Below are positions 47,742 to 61,642 of a stretch of DNA of 64,000 nt, piece after piece (the first letter of the stretch is position 1; each line of letters opens with the position of its first letter). The DNA comes from Schizophyllum amplum (Eukaryota; Basidiomycota; Agaricomycetes; Agaricales; Schizophyllaceae). The position numbers and the translations under genes were made by a program. The DNA lies in the NCBI GenBank assembly GCA_007026445.1, contig VDMD01000065.1:1-64000 (forward strand), written 5' to 3'. The notes under the pieces were generated by a model that was not told where the DNA came from, ran no database searches, and was given only the letters and a program-made list of their open reading frames with translations.

Positions 47742-49124
47742 ATGTCTTTCGCTCCACCTTTGCCTGGGGCGTACGCCGTCGTTTGGCTAGACCCAGTCGC
47801 CAGCCTCCAAGGGCTTGATGATCCCGTTGTACGGGAGCAGTGCCAGAGCATGAAGTGTGGCAGGTATATTGCTTGCTTAACGGAGGTGCGCCACATCCTT
47901 TTCTGCTTGGTCTGGTACTTACGTGTTACACATAGCCGGTCAACACGATCGCAACGACCCTCCATCACTGCACTTGCCACATCGACTTCGTCGTTCAAGG
48001 TCTACCCACGGACGATCCCAGCAAGTTCTACCATCGCTCACTATCTGTGCCGATTCTACCCAATACCTCACATCCCACCGACCGTCGTCCGATGCACGCA
48101 TTTCCGCCATTGCCCTGGAACGACTGTTATCACGCAGCCCCCTACCACATCACGGCTCGGTGCGAGACCGGCATCTCCAGAAATCACCCTCAGAGCTCTC
48201 TGTCCCTAGATGAGGCTGCGGTCCTCAGCGCGTTCATGATCAACGACAACGGCTATGTTCTCCGGCAAGAACGCGCCCGAGACGCAGGCAAAGAGACTTC
48301 GTATCCCCCGCCTCCTGATCTCAGCGAAGACCTGCTGGAAGAGATCGAATACGCCGACAAGCGGCTGCCGATGACGGAGCCGTGGTGGTATGCGGTGCTG
48401 GGCAAGGACAAGCACGCAGACGTCGACCCTCCGGAGGATGCTACACCGCCTTATGGGACATCGACTGCTCATGCAAACCCACCGTCCGCTCGCGCGCAGC
48501 AATCTTCCGTTGCGTCCGAGGAGGAACCCGCCGGCGGCGACATTGCCGATCTCTTCGCTGCCATCCCCTCGTGCGAGGGCACGCGCGAGTTGCTGCCCTT
48601 CGTGCGGTATACTTACGACTTGTCGAGTCTTGATAGCCCGCCTGATCCCTCCGGCTTCTTCGAGGAGCTCGCCCAGCTTGACAGGTACGTATGACTGCGT
48701 TTCGCGTGACAGTGAGCTAACGCGCGCACCCAGGATCAAAAGCGACTTTATCGAGCGGTACCAGCAACGCCTGGAGGAGGTCAAGCTGGAAGACGACGCA
48801 TATATTGCGTCGCTCGAGGCGCGTGGTATGCGCGTGAAGGGTCGGCGTCAGACGCGTTTGAGGAGGTTGTGGCGAGTAGTCGGTGAACTATGGCCAGCGC
48901 TTGTCTCGCGTGTTGGTCTGACAACTCACGCAGGACCTTATCTTCATTGGCCGTTCGGGCAGCTGAAGAAGCCCGTCAAGAAGAGCGTTGGCCTGCCTTC
49001 GAGGATGGCGCGCATCTACGACCGTCCCTTCTCAGCGCAGATTTGTCTCCCGCGCCCGCCGTTCGTGGAAGCTGAGCGTATAGTCTGTAACTTAGCTTGC
49101 CGCTTGCTTTTCTACGTTGAATAA
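47742..49124 (+). CDS. Hypothetical protein, paralog 1 of a flanking pair
   Basis: Four exons: 47742-47885, 47936-48684, 48734-48882 and 48934-49124, about 410 residues. It begins MSFAPPLPGAYAVVWLDP. A core follows (DFVVQGLPTDDPSKFYH, LPWNDCYHAAPYHITARCET), then an acidic Pro/Ser linker, a coiled segment (ERYQQRLEEVKLEDDAYIAS) and a basic stretch (RVKGRRQTRLRRLW). The C-terminal exon has HWPFGQL. The 51-nt last intron is supported by the paralog at 54890, which has GTAAGT at the same place. The two proteins share order, introns and most residues. No known family is recognised. Confidence 0.8.
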
Positions 49125-50999
49125 TTGTATTGTCCTTCATATTCGATGGCGTGGTCTCGTTGGTCTACTCGTCTGTTAGCCTCGCTTACACAAATGCTGT
49201 TTTCGTGGATCTCTGCGAGATTCGTGAAGTCATATCTCTCGTAAAGGTGATGTACGTTCTGATAAATATATTTTGTCGATTATCGATAGGATCGTCAAGG
49301 TTGTGGATGGACATTCAGCGCCTTCCCAGCCAGCAGAATCGAAATCGACAAATAAAGCCAAATCAAGGACAAGGATCCCGCTGTTTGTTCGTGCTTGCCG
49401 TCCATTGTTCTTTGGACCGTACAGTCATCATGCCCGCCGACGTTAGCCGCATAAAACTTGCTCGGCGTCTCTCTCTCTGCTTTGCGTAACTGTTTACTCC
49501 ATATCGAGCTCTGCGACGCCGGCGACGATGTGACACCTACGAGCTCAATGGTTGAGCTGGCTTTCGAGAAGTTCAAGCGGAGTCAAAGTCTTCGTGCTTC
49601 GCCCTTGGGGACGCTTGCAGAACCCGGAATATGTGAGGCGAGCAAGGGAGGAAACTCTCAAGCAGATTGCGTAATCGCTGTCTGGTTCTCGGGCTGTGTC
49701 TGACGTCTTGCAAGCGGAAATGAAGCCTCGCCCTAAGACCCGAGCCCGAGGTTCGGTGGATCGTGAGGCGGCTCTCGCGCGCGCGCGTCGCGCGAAGAAG
49801 AAGCCGCTTAGCGGGCTACTGTAGACTGGGGGGGAAGCCGACGCCTATTGTAGTTGCGGTGCGTGTGCGTACTCGTTCATTCGGGTTTCGCTGCTGACCT
49901 GCAGACTCTCAGTACGCTTCGCCAGCCTGCATGGATCAAGCCCGACATTGAACACCTCCTCCTGGACAGCCGAGGTTCCGGCTCGACGGGACGTCCTTTC
50001 CCTTCCCTCACTTTTGGCTAGACGTCGTCCGGCGGTTCATTTTGGCTCCCATTTTTCGATCGAAAGCGACGTCCAGCAGCGATCAAGGCGTAGGCGATGT
50101 GCTTCCATGATATGGTGTGTGGCTCGCGTGGGTCTCCTCGTCGCGGTTGCTGATACTGCATTGCAGCCCGACCCGTTCCGTGCTCGGACACGCCTTCAGC
50201 TTGACATGGCAGCGCCGCATTGCTAGCTTCCGTCATCCTCTTGAAGTTTCTCGTGAACGCACGTCCGCCTCTTCTATTTCGATCGTCCCCTCTTCCTCTC
50301 GTCAAGCTCCTGCCGGTGGCCGATGGCCAGGGCTTCACATCGGAGTGTGCTTTCATTCGTTCTGGAGTAGGAATCGAGCTTGGAATAAGCTTGGACCGAG
50401 GTGCGTATGCGTACTCAACGAACATCGTTTCCTTTCTGCGCCTTTGCTTCCAGCTGTAGCAACTTTATCGCGGTCGATCTCCACAGGAAAAGGACGAGGA
50501 GGCGCTTCTGTCACAGTACGCGGTGCGTGGCGCGTCATCCCGCGTTAGCTGACGGTCAGTCCGAAGTCTTGCCGAGACTTATGTCCATAGCCTATGGCTC
50601 GAGCCTGGCTCGAGCGAACATGTACTCGTATATCGGATTCGTACATATGTTCGTTGATTGCTCGTAGAGGGGCTCACGCGGAGTTACGTCTGCAGGTTAC
50701 TCTCCCCCATGTGATCTCTTTGCCGCTCTCTCAACCCCTTCTTCGTCGTATACATTAAAAAACATCACTTCGCTAACGCGTGCGTCCTTCAGCTCATGAT
50801 AAATGCGTGGATATGATGGTGAATCAGAAGAACAAAGATGCGTGTTGTTTGGTGCTGCTTGGCACTGATCGGGCCGTCCTGACCGACGCCCGTTGAGCGC
50901 TTATTTCCTTCCTTCCTCACATCGAAGTTGTCATTGGGTACTTGTCACCTTCCTCTCTCCTCCCTCCAAGTAATTATGCAGCGGACGTGTACGCAGAGC
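49125..50999. other. Interval with decayed coding traces
   Basis: No intact gene. Protein-like stretches in changing frames occur: 49430-49490 (MPADVSRIKLARR), 49722-49824 (MKPRPKTRARGSVDREAALA, ending at TAG) and 49930-50400 (WLDVVRRFILAPIF). A candidate GT-AG pair flanks 50114-50166. They may be remains of one plus-strand gene. Confidence 0.35.
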
Positions 51000-51034
51000 G
51001 AGCCCAACTCGGAAGACACTTCCGAGTTGGGCTC
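51000..51034. repeat. Perfect 35-bp inverted repeat upstream of the Old Yellow Enzyme gene
   Basis: Arms of 16 bp (GAGCCCAACTCGGAAG and its complement) around ACA, about 295 bp before the ATG at 51329. It could be a protein-binding site or a small cruciform. Diverged repeats of about 21 bp follow at 51130-51215. Confidence 0.75.
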
Positions 51035-51328
51035 CACGGGCATGACTTTGTCATGCTTGTGCTTCATCGCCGAGTCCGAGGTAGTGTTTGTCCTCCCACT
51101 TTCCCCATGCTGATTCACCCATTATCCCCTTCATGACAGTTTCCCCCTCAATGATGATTAGCCCTCCCTCGGTGAAAGCCATTCTCCCTTCGGTGATGAC
51201 CATCCTCCCCTTCGACGATCCGACCAATCTCAATGGTACCCCACATGCGATAAAAGCAGCCACAACGGCGTCAAACGAACACACTCCTCGCATATTTCAT
51301 CCTCGCGATTTTTCCCTCCTTCACGACC

Positions 51329-52704
<1,376 letters not shown>

Positions 52705-53099
52705 TACCGCAGAGCAGCTCTTTTGGCGTATTTGCAACCGATATATAGCCCGTAGTCATCCCAAACATGTAAATGAATGAATGATCTCTACTAGTACAGG
52801 ATTATGCTACTTCCGTTGCAGATTGAACTCAGACGCTTGCGGAACGGCTGCCTACGGGAGACTAGCCATGTCCTAATACTCCTGAGACCGTCACAGTCCT
52901 CGACTGCTTCACGCGAGGAAGGTTCAAGTTGGGCATATATATGATGTTACGGGCATCTAGAGATCGTACACTGAAGAAAGCCGATCGCTGCTCCGAGGCA
53001 TCGCGCAGAATGCGGGTCGCCGGATACGCAACGAGCGAGACCCGCATGGATCCACAACACTCTCAATACTAATACTATTGTTCGTCCTTCAGAGTTCAA
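52705..53099. other. 3' intergenic, possible last exon of the minus-strand gene
   Basis: No separate gene. The minus strand at about 53065-52960 could supply a short C-terminal exon for the gene at 54547 (SVVDPCGSRSLRIRRP, then a stop). The 19-mer GGAACGGCTGCCTACGGGA lies at 52841-52859. Confidence 0.35.
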
Positions 53100-54547
53100 G
53101 TAAGCATCGAGGAAGAGAGTGGCGACGACTGAGGCAGCTTACCTTGGACGACTTGCGGAAGTTGAGGACGCCCTTGAAGGCTGAGCGCACAGAACGCGCG
53201 CGAGCGTGATATATAAGATGGCTTGCACTCACAATGTTTAGCTCCGCGTCCGACCGCGTCGACTTCCGCCATGAGGAGGTCGCGGGAGCTGTTAATTTCG
53301 CCCTCGTCGGTGAAGTCGGTGGAATGGCGTGTGCACTCGGTGCTTGCCTTCGCCATGACGGAACGATGTCTGCTGTAGTCGCGCTGAGCAATGAAGGCGC
53401 AAGTCGCCCAGAAAGTGGTCGAGAACCGCAGGTCTCCTTTGTCTTCCACGTTGCACTGTCATTGTTGACGATATCGCGCTGAAGCATTCGGTCGTCAGTT
53501 ACAAGCACGAAACGAGATGGAGCAGTAGAGACGCACGATTTTAGTATTGCTGAGTAGGTCGAGGGACACTTGACGCCTTACCGAGTCGTCATTCATAGTA
53601 GCTATATATCTTGTATTTATAAGCCGGTTGAGAGATCTCAAATCCTCCATAGATTTCTTGTTTATGTATGGGCACCGCTCGTGCGTGAAGCCGCGCTGAT
53701 CCATTTCGGAGCTGTGAAAGCGATGCAGATCGTCGATGCTGATGGAGACAGGAAGGGGGATCATGTACGGAGTAGAGCTCGCCGCCCAGCACGGGCTGGT
53801 GTGAACGTGTGGAGGACTCGTCCGGTTGTCTGTCTGTGCGATATCGCCGTTATCGGGTGTGTAAACAGCTATGAGAAACTGCCTCAGAGAGTCAGGAAGA
53901 TCCTCGAGGCGCGTCGCGTCGAAAGTGCCTATGAGAAAGGCGTCAACGTAGTCCGAACGTTCGGCAGTCATCTGCCATATGACACAAGGACGAGCTCCCT
54001 TGCGGACGCCGGATTCAAACAGCGAGCTCGAACCTGCAGTCGGGGAGACTGGATGATGCAGTGACGATTGCGCAAACGTCACGGCGGAGCATGTGCGCCT
54101 GTGAGATGGGGGTGGGCGTGACGATGGGCCGATAAAGGTTCCTGCAGGGGCGCTTGCACGGCGGCGTTCCGCATCTACTTCAGGCTTCACGATGGGCTTG
54201 AGCGCGGTCAGAAAGTGCGCGTATACGCGCCCGATATCGCCATTTTTAATTGGCCTCGACGGGCGCCCTTCTCTGTCCGAGACCTTTCCTTGATCACAGC
54301 CACAAAAAATGGCGCTGTTGTCACTGGAAGGCGTCGTGGCGTAGGTATCAGGGTCAGAGCTCTCGTCGCTGGTGGATGATGCCTGCGAGATCGAGGCTGT
54401 ATCGAGATGCAGGCTCCATGATGATCTCTGCCCTGAACCAGAGGAGGAGTAGTGCGGGCTTTTGAAAGACATGAAGGCGATTTTGCTCGAGCAGCAGGCA
54501 AAGAAGTAGGCGAGTCGGAGTACTAGGTGAGGCGGTTCGATGACCAT
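53100..54547 (-). CDS. Hypothetical protein, Ser/Pro-rich N-terminus
   Basis: The ATG at 54547 gives MVIEPPHLVLRLAYFFACC; a second candidate at 54472 gives MSFKSPHYSSSGSGQ. A Ser-rich, low-complexity N-terminus is followed by a better-ordered part (SDYVDAFLIGTFDATRLEDL, then DSLRQFLIAVYTPDNG). An intron from GTAAGG after MNDDS (about 53575), or GTGCGT a little later, joins CNVEDKGDLRFSTTFWATC (about 53453). Another exon (SFKGVLNFRKSSK) lies at about 53177-53140. The C-terminus is uncertain and may reach 52970. No family is recognised. Confidence 0.55.
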
Positions 54548-54889
54548 AGCGGACCGTTCTTGTTGAAGCTATATAGTCGATCCCTGTCCTCATAGCGACA
54601 GCGAGTGTGCCATTCATCCGGATTTGAGAACAAAAGAAAGAAGAAAGCCTCCATTTGGGCACAACAAGACTTTGAACCGGCGAGTTCTCGAACCGGTTTG
54701 GCCCTGTTTGCACTGGTCTTCACGGCACATCGGCCCGCATTCTTTTTTTGATACCGCGGAACACAAGCGGAACATCCGTTTTGGCGCCATTGTTCTTCTT
54801 TTGTTTCCGCTTTACCGTCAGCCTTTACGACGGCCGCCCTTTATACTTTTTGTTCCTCACGCTTATCGTTGTACTTGGTCCCTACTCTC
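54548..54889. other. Divergent intergenic region
   Basis: 342 bp between the minus-strand gene at 54547 and the gene at 54890. A short inverted repeat with AACCGG arms lies near 54676-54700. No gene seen. Confidence 0.4.
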
Positions 54890-56239
54890 ATGTCTTTGGC
54901 TGCACCTTTGCCTGGAGCGTATGCCGTCGTATGGCTGGACCCCGCCGCCTCCCTCGAACGGCTTGACGATCCCATCGTACGCGAGGAGTGCCAGAAGATG
55001 AACACCAGAAAATATGTTGCTTGTATAACGGAGGTGCGTCACTTACCCTTCTGCGCGAACTGGCCCTCATACGCTTGTCATAGCCGGTCAACACGATCGC
55101 CATGGTTCTGCACTCTTGCACTTTCAAGGTCGACTTCGTCGTTCAAGGCTTGCCCCCGGACGACCCCAGCAAATTCTATCACCATTGCCTATCTGTTCCA
55201 ATTCTCCCCAATGCCTCACACCCCACGGAACGCCGACCGATGCAAGCATTCCCCCCATTACCCTGGAGCGACTGCTACCACGCAGTCCCCTATCGCGTCA
55301 AAGCACGCTGCGAGACCGGCACCTCCAGAGACCATCCTCGTAGCTGTCTGTCCCTCGACGAAGCTGCGGTCCTCAGCGCGTTCATGATCAATGACGACAA
55401 CCACATCTATCGACAAGAACGCGCTCGAGGCGCTGGCGAGGAAACCTCGTATCCTCCACCCACGGGTCTCGGCGAGAACCTTCTGGATGAAATCGAGTAC
55501 GCCGACAAGCGACTGCCAATGACGGAGCCGTGGTGGTACGCCGTGCTCGGCCAGGATAAGCAAGCAGACGCCAACCCTCGGATTGCTACACCGACCAAGA
55601 CTTCAGATTCTTCGTCTGCCCATGCAAAGCCGCCGTCTGCTCGCGCGCAAGAGTCTCCCATTGCGTCAGAAAAGGACCCCATTGATGGCGACATCGCTGA
55701 TCTTTTTGCTGCCATGCTCTCACACGATGATACACCCGAGCTGCAGCCTTTCGTGCGATATACTTACAACCTGTCGATCTTCGATAGCCCGCCTGATCCC
55801 GCTGGCTTCTTCCAGGAGCTCGCGCAGCTCGAAAGGTGCGTCTGTATACGCGTCACGTCAACCTCACTGACTAAAGCGCGCACCCAGAATCAAGGCCGGG
55901 TTTGTTGAGCGCTATCAGCGACGCCTAGACGAAGTCAAGCTAGAAGATGACGCCTACATTGCCTCACTTGAGGCGCGTGGTATGCGCGTCAAGGGCCGGC
56001 ACCAGACGCGTCTTAGGAGATTGTGGCGTGGCGTTGGTAAGTTTCTGCCTCTGGCTTGTCCCCCTCTTGCGCTGATGATTCGCTCAGAATCGCATTTCTG
56101 TTGGCCGTTTAGCCAGCTGAGTGTGCCTATCAAGAGGACCTCTGACCCGCCTTCTGCGAAGGCGCGTACCTATGGCCGTCCGTTCACATGGCGGATAGCT
56201 TGTAGCATAGCCCGCCGCTTCCTCATATATGTTGAATGA
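54890..56239 (+). CDS. Hypothetical protein, paralog 2 of a flanking pair
   Basis: Four exons: 54890-55033, 55084-55835, 55888-56036 and 56088-56239, about 398 residues. It matches the gene at 47742 along its whole length: MSLAAPLPGAYAVVWLDP, GLPPDDPSKFYH, YADKRLPMTEPWWYAVLG, then ERYQRRLDEVKLEDDAYIAS. The first exon is 144 nt in both. The third intron starts with a strong GTAAGT. The most variable parts are the Pro/Ser linker (around DSSSAHAKPPSARAQ) and the last exon (CWPFSQLSVPIK). Function unknown; the pattern of conserved ends and a variable linker suggests a selected protein. Confidence 0.8.
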
Positions 56240-59200
56240 CTAGATCTCAATGGTGCGCTTGCATTTGTCAGTCATTTCATGATTCCTGTATACCGTGGAT
56301 GTCCTACATAGTGAGTCTCAGCGACCGCGGTCGAACTCGGCGAAAGCTTGGGCTCCGCGCTCGAAGATGCATGTGAATTGTGCGTATTTGTCGAGTGAGT
56401 CACTACAAGCTGAAGTACCGTCGCGCATGTCAAGCTAGATGTACCTGACAAGCTAGATGTACAAGTCGCGCAGAGGTTGTGCGGCTACTTAGAGCGCACG
56501 TAACAAGAATGAAGGCCTCTGAATGCTAACACGAACAAACAGGCTCGACATCAAAACTCACTTTGTCCCAAACTAGTTCTCGACCAACGTTTGCCCGCCG
56601 CTCTCTTGTCCATATCCTCCGGTTCGCCTCCAGGGATCACTAGAATGGACATTGCCGCCTACTTCATCTTCATCTTCAGTCTGCAGTCTGGAGCCTTGGC
56701 CGGTCCAGCCGACTCCCGGTTCAGGGCTCTGATGTACAGTGATACATATGTACTGACCTACGCGACCTTAGATAAATCCAGCTTATTGCCGAACCTTTGG
56801 TTTGGCTATTCACTGAGATGTGCAACTTGGTCCATTTCCTTTTTGAGCTTTCACGTGTTGCACAGCCACAAGAGTAGGGAAAGCTCTGGAGTGAAGGTGA
56901 ACTTGGTCCATTTCCTTTTTGGGCGACGCTGCCACGTCAGTCTGTCTTGTCCCTCACAGCGCGACGCCATCCGTGCGGTCGTGTTCTGCAGGCGCGCGTC
57001 CCTACCCTTGTCCTCCGCCTTCGCTCTGACGCTCAGGATGAGACCTGGGACCATTCCCCTGGGTGAGCGAACCTCAGTTGCGGTGACAGGGCTGAGCGCA
57101 GCTGGCGAGCTGAGATATCTTGACACCCGGGGCTTTCAACGTACCAGCATATTTCCCTCTGTGGGCGTCGCGCATCACCTTCCTGACACGTTCGAGATGC
57201 ATCCGGCCCACTGAATATTGCCGTTGTGCATCGTTGATGGGCATGAGAGGAAAACAAGGGTGTATTAGCATAATATGGTACAATGTAGGGATGTCAAAGA
57301 TCAAAGCTGCTCGCGCGGCCTGTGTAAGGGCGGGGGTGTGCGAAAAGAGCTCGTCCCGGCTCGAAGATGTGTCGCGCAACTGCGATAGCCATGTATCCGT
57401 GCTGGGTGGGGCAATCAAGCAGTGGCAGGAGCGTCCCGCGTTTGCGAGCCCACGACGCGCAGTTACGCAAAGGCTGACATTCGCTCAGCGCATCGCTGTA
57501 TGCAGATGCACGGACGCACGGCCATACATCACGCTGACGCGAGGTGTCGTGCGCGGCTATGCGCAGCACGCCCACTGCCGTCCCTCGGGGCTGCCGTTGC
57601 GCTCCATCGCTCTGACTAGCACTTACCCGTGCGCGCTACACCTGGGGAAGGATGCAAACGTCGAGGGCCGCGCAGACGCGGAGAGTCGCAGCGCACGCGC
57701 AACGCGCTAGATTCACATCGCGCTAGGCTCCAATCGTGATGCAGACACGCATTGATGACTGGTGTTTGCAGGGGCATTGCAACGGGTGGCAGCAGGAGGG
57801 AGGATGTGCGCGAGCGACTCTCACCGCTATGTGTAGCGCTTCGCGGAGAGCACGGCCTGGCGCTCGAAACTCTTGTTAGCCACTCCATTGTGGTAACATA
57901 CGGTGCAACGCACCTGTGGGAGTTGCTGGTGTTGGCATCGCGTAATAATGTATGCCATCCCGGCCAAGAGCTTCATCGCCAAGTCTCGGCGCGGTAAGTC
58001 TTCGAGCAGCTCGACTCTCGGAAGGGGTGCAGTAGTCACTCAGGAGGGTGGATTGGGGGTGCGATCTGGTGGTCAGCCATCGTAGACCAGATCGGCGCGA
58101 CGTGCGTTGACTTCCGCAAACAATGTCGAGGGCATAGAGCGTGCGGCCGGCCGTACTGACGGGACAAAAGATATAGACGCTCGCGACGTTCACCCAAAAT
58201 AACTACGGTGTACATGTGTAAGTCATAAGGCCCAAGGCGCGACTGAGCATTACACGCACCTGCAGCGCTCCCACGCGCTCGCAATCCTGCAGGACATCCG
58301 CGCCGTCATGTTTGCTGTGTTGGGGGATGCCGTTGACGATATCGTCCTCCCTTTCACGTTGTGCAAGGTCAAAAAGGTAGCATATAGGATAAGAGATGCC
58401 TGCCGCGCAGCGCGGGAGCCAGGTCGATGGTGGTAGCAGATCATCGATCAAGACTCGAGAGACTCAGCCATCGCGTGCGGCGTCGTGTCAATCGCGGCAA
58501 ATCGGGCCGGTTCCCCGCTGACCGCCAACGCCTCGATGAGACTTGGATGCAGCTTGGATGAGACCGTCGCGCTTCGAAGTTTGTCACGACACGACCCGGA
58601 TGACGCTGTGCCTCAATGTCCGCCGCCCTCCGGCCTCTTAAGTCCACCGACATGGCGCTGCGGCCATCTCTACTTTTACGGTGCCTTTCCTCCCTGCCTT
58701 CCCACCCCGTTTATCGTCGCTCAACGTCAACATCCTGGCCCACCGGCCCCTCTCACACGGTGCATCAACAGTCGCAAAACGAGTGGAACCTCAGCGCGCA
58801 GCCCTCCTTGCTATGCAAATCTCACCAACAACACGTGGAGAGGCCGCGTGGACTGCGTACAGGAATGTAGAGGGCGTTCCATCCGAGACCACACTCAGTC
58901 TCTCCTTTCCAGACGAGTAGGTTGCCCCCGCGGCAGGCGCGATATCAGCCAAGGCGGGCGAGATACTTAACAGCCAATACACGCTGCGCGCCCGAGATGG
59001 CTGCCTGTGTGATGGGGTGGGGAGCCGCGGAAGATCGGGGCAGCGAGGCGTGCGAGGGCGAGCGCGAACACGAAGGAACAGGTGAGAGAATGGGAGAGGG
59101 TGGGAGCTTGAGGCCCTCCGTCATCAGCGTGAGTGTGTAGGAGACGGTCCGGCCGCCTCGTCCCTTCCCTCATCCTCGCCTTTGCTTGCTCCCGCGCCTC

Positions 59201-60257
59201 GAACACCCACAACCTGGAGTGCCCACCCTCCAGCGTCCCCCCAAGCTTGACAATTTCCTTATCATGGACTATTGTACGTTGCGCGTGCCCCGCGCCGCCC
59301 CTCGCGCTGACTACTTCTCGGGCCCCCTTGCTTACGCGCGGCGCGGCCTGCGCTGGCTTTGCTAGCGCGACATCCGTGTCTCGCCCTTTCTGCGCATGTG
59401 AAGTTCAATGTGAACAGGTCCGCCGTGATCTATCCTCGTGGCGTCTGTTCCGTCTCTCTGCGCGCTTCATGCCGATGGTGTACCACTCAAGCTCTCCGTC
59501 GCATTGAAAATTCCCCGTGTTGCCTTTGGTATGTATAGCATCTCTGCCTTCATTGTTTTGTTTGTGCGCTTACCGTAGCACAGGGAAACCAGCGGATGCC
59601 ACTGCAAGGATCAACAATGGCTGAACGCTACGAAAATTCCCAAACCGGCGACGTACATCATCGACCGGCGGAACCCATACAAGGTCGGGAAGATGTAATT
59701 GCTGCTCTTGTAATGTGCGTCCAATACTTATGTCTTTCATTTTCATCGATTGACTTACCTGCAGCGTATGCATGGGCGACGTGCTAGGACAATGAGAGGG
59801 TGCAGTAAGTATACTGCAACAATGGAGTGACCCTCAATTGTAATAAGTACATTCAATACAACTCATTCTGAATAATCACCCAGTAGGAATGATTAAAAAC
59901 CGAAGAACCAACCCAGCCTCTGCGGTTAACGTTGAGGACACGTCAGTACACCTGTGGTCTATGAAGTGAAGGCTGGTCATCAACGTCCAGTGTGAGAATG
60001 GCGCCTACACTTTGCTGTACATCGTGAATATATGCGTGTAACCAGCGTGTAACTCATGTTGAGTTTGTAACGTTAACTCCGCTTGAAAGGTTCGGCTCAC
60101 GCCGCTTGCGGCCATTCCCCCCACTCATTAGTACTAGTACGCGATGCCGACAACGATGAGTCCAATGACCGTGCACGCCACCGCCTATCATTCGCAACGC
60201 GTTTGAAAGCTCGAATGAAGGGTAGAATGATTGCTCGACGTATAAGTGACGGTATAG
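56240..60257. other. Gene-poor interval
   Basis: No supported gene over 4 kb. ACTTGGTCCATTTCCTTTTTG occurs twice (near 56825 and 56900) inside a 207-codon open frame without domains. Weak coding traces: 58681-58920 (VAKRVEPQRAALLAMQ, no ATG in frame) and 59263-59700, where GT-AG pairs could join MDY to an exon ending PATYIIDRRNPYKVGKM. These may be a small gene that cannot be resolved by eye. Confidence 0.4.
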
Positions 60258-61205
60258 TAGGCCTGATCAATTCTTAAATTCCGAAATTCCCACCATAATT
60301 CCCAAACCGGAAACAGGCCGCATCCCGCGCGTCTTTCGCTCTTCCTGCCACCTCTCGATGTTCCAGCCTCGCGTAAAGTGGCCGTAAATTCACTGTTACC
60401 GTATTCACGTATCTCAGAAAAAGAACGACATTGATACCTCACGTCGACGCTCGCGGACGAGATACTCGAAGATGTGGGCCTGCCAGCGGTGCAACGTCCC
60501 GCTACAAGCCATCCGTGTGTCCTGGTGCACATAGAAGATCTCTGGTGTACTTATTAAACATTTACAAACACCATGCACGATGTCCACCCTGTCGCAAAGC
60601 TTGTGACGTGTGTGGTAGCAATACTGAGTGCCAGCCTCGTGCTACGACGTTTGGCTATGCGCTGAAGCTAATACACAGCGTCAGAAATGATCAAAATATA
60701 TACAGCGAGTTTCTACACCTACTCAGTGCGTTGCAGGACGTTCTAATGGCCCGGAAGCAAGAACTCATGACAACGATGGTGTATGTAAGGGGATCATGGC
60801 AGGTGAAGGACAGGACTGGGAACCAGTTTGGGCAGTAGCAGTGGCAAAGGGGACCCATACAGATACATGGTGACTTCCCAAGGTAATAGGACGTCGGAAG
60901 AGAACAGAATGAGCGGAACGGCTGCCTACGGGACAGAATGAGGGAGAAGCCAGCGCGGCGTCACAGCCGTTTACCTTTTCCGGAACTTCGACGACAGTCA
61001 AGTCATTGAAGCAAGTCGACTTGCAATATGGACTTCATTATTCTTCTGAAAGACGTGCATATACTTCTTGTGAATTTACGACTACTTTACGCAAGGCTGG
61101 AACATCGAGAGGTGGCAGGAAGAGCGAAAGACGCGCGGGACACGGCCTGTTTCCGGTTTGGGAATTATGGTGGGAATTTCAGAATTTAAGAATTGATCAG
61201 GCCTA
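60258..61205. mobile_element. 948-bp element with long terminal inverted repeats
   Basis: TAGGCCTGATCAATTCTTAA starts the left end. Its near-perfect complement ends the right end at 61205. High identity runs for about 135 bp (60258-60395 against 61068-61205) and weaker matching continues to about 60435 and 61025. Flanking TA is compatible with a TA target site, but no longer duplication is evident. The inside has no transposase; the 135-codon frame at 60431-60838 is not recognised. It fits a MITE-like or foldback element mobilised in trans. Confidence 0.8.
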
Positions 61206-61642
61206 GTAATAAGGTTTTCCCTCGCTCTCAGATGCCCTGTGTACCATCTCTGACGGTCGCCTCAACCCTCGCACAGCCCCCCTCCGTGACCCCTCCGCTG
61301 CCCCTCCGATAGCTAGTGCGTCCCCCAACTGCACCCCAAACTACACACAGCGCGCCCGCATCCATGACATCAATTGCGCGTCGCCCACTGCACCCGGTGA
61401 TATCCCCCGTTGCCGACGTCTCGAATTCATTCAGGAAAGTCGCGATGTTGCTGCGGCGAATGATCAATGAACACGACGCGTCGCGTCGCTATTCAGGCCG
61501 GAATCACGCGCCCCCGCACATGTCGGGTCCTGCTGCCTCCCGCCGTGCGTCATGATGAAATACGTACCGTCAATTGACAAAAATCAAGACGGACTTGAAC
61601 GTCTTGTTCTTGACCATCATCGCCTTGTCCGGCCTCATCGCA
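61206..61642. other. Intergenic
   Basis: No supported gene; a short plus-strand frame (61361-61555) is likely chance. Promoter side of the gene at 61643. Confidence 0.35.

Noticed and set aside
54660..54700. Second tRNA from a T-arm-like sequence (GTTCTCGAACC)
   Set aside because: No D arm, anticodon arm or acceptor stem fits around it.
56591..57214. 207-codon plus-strand open frame
   Set aside because: No domain, contains a DNA-level repeat, and no splice or promoter support.
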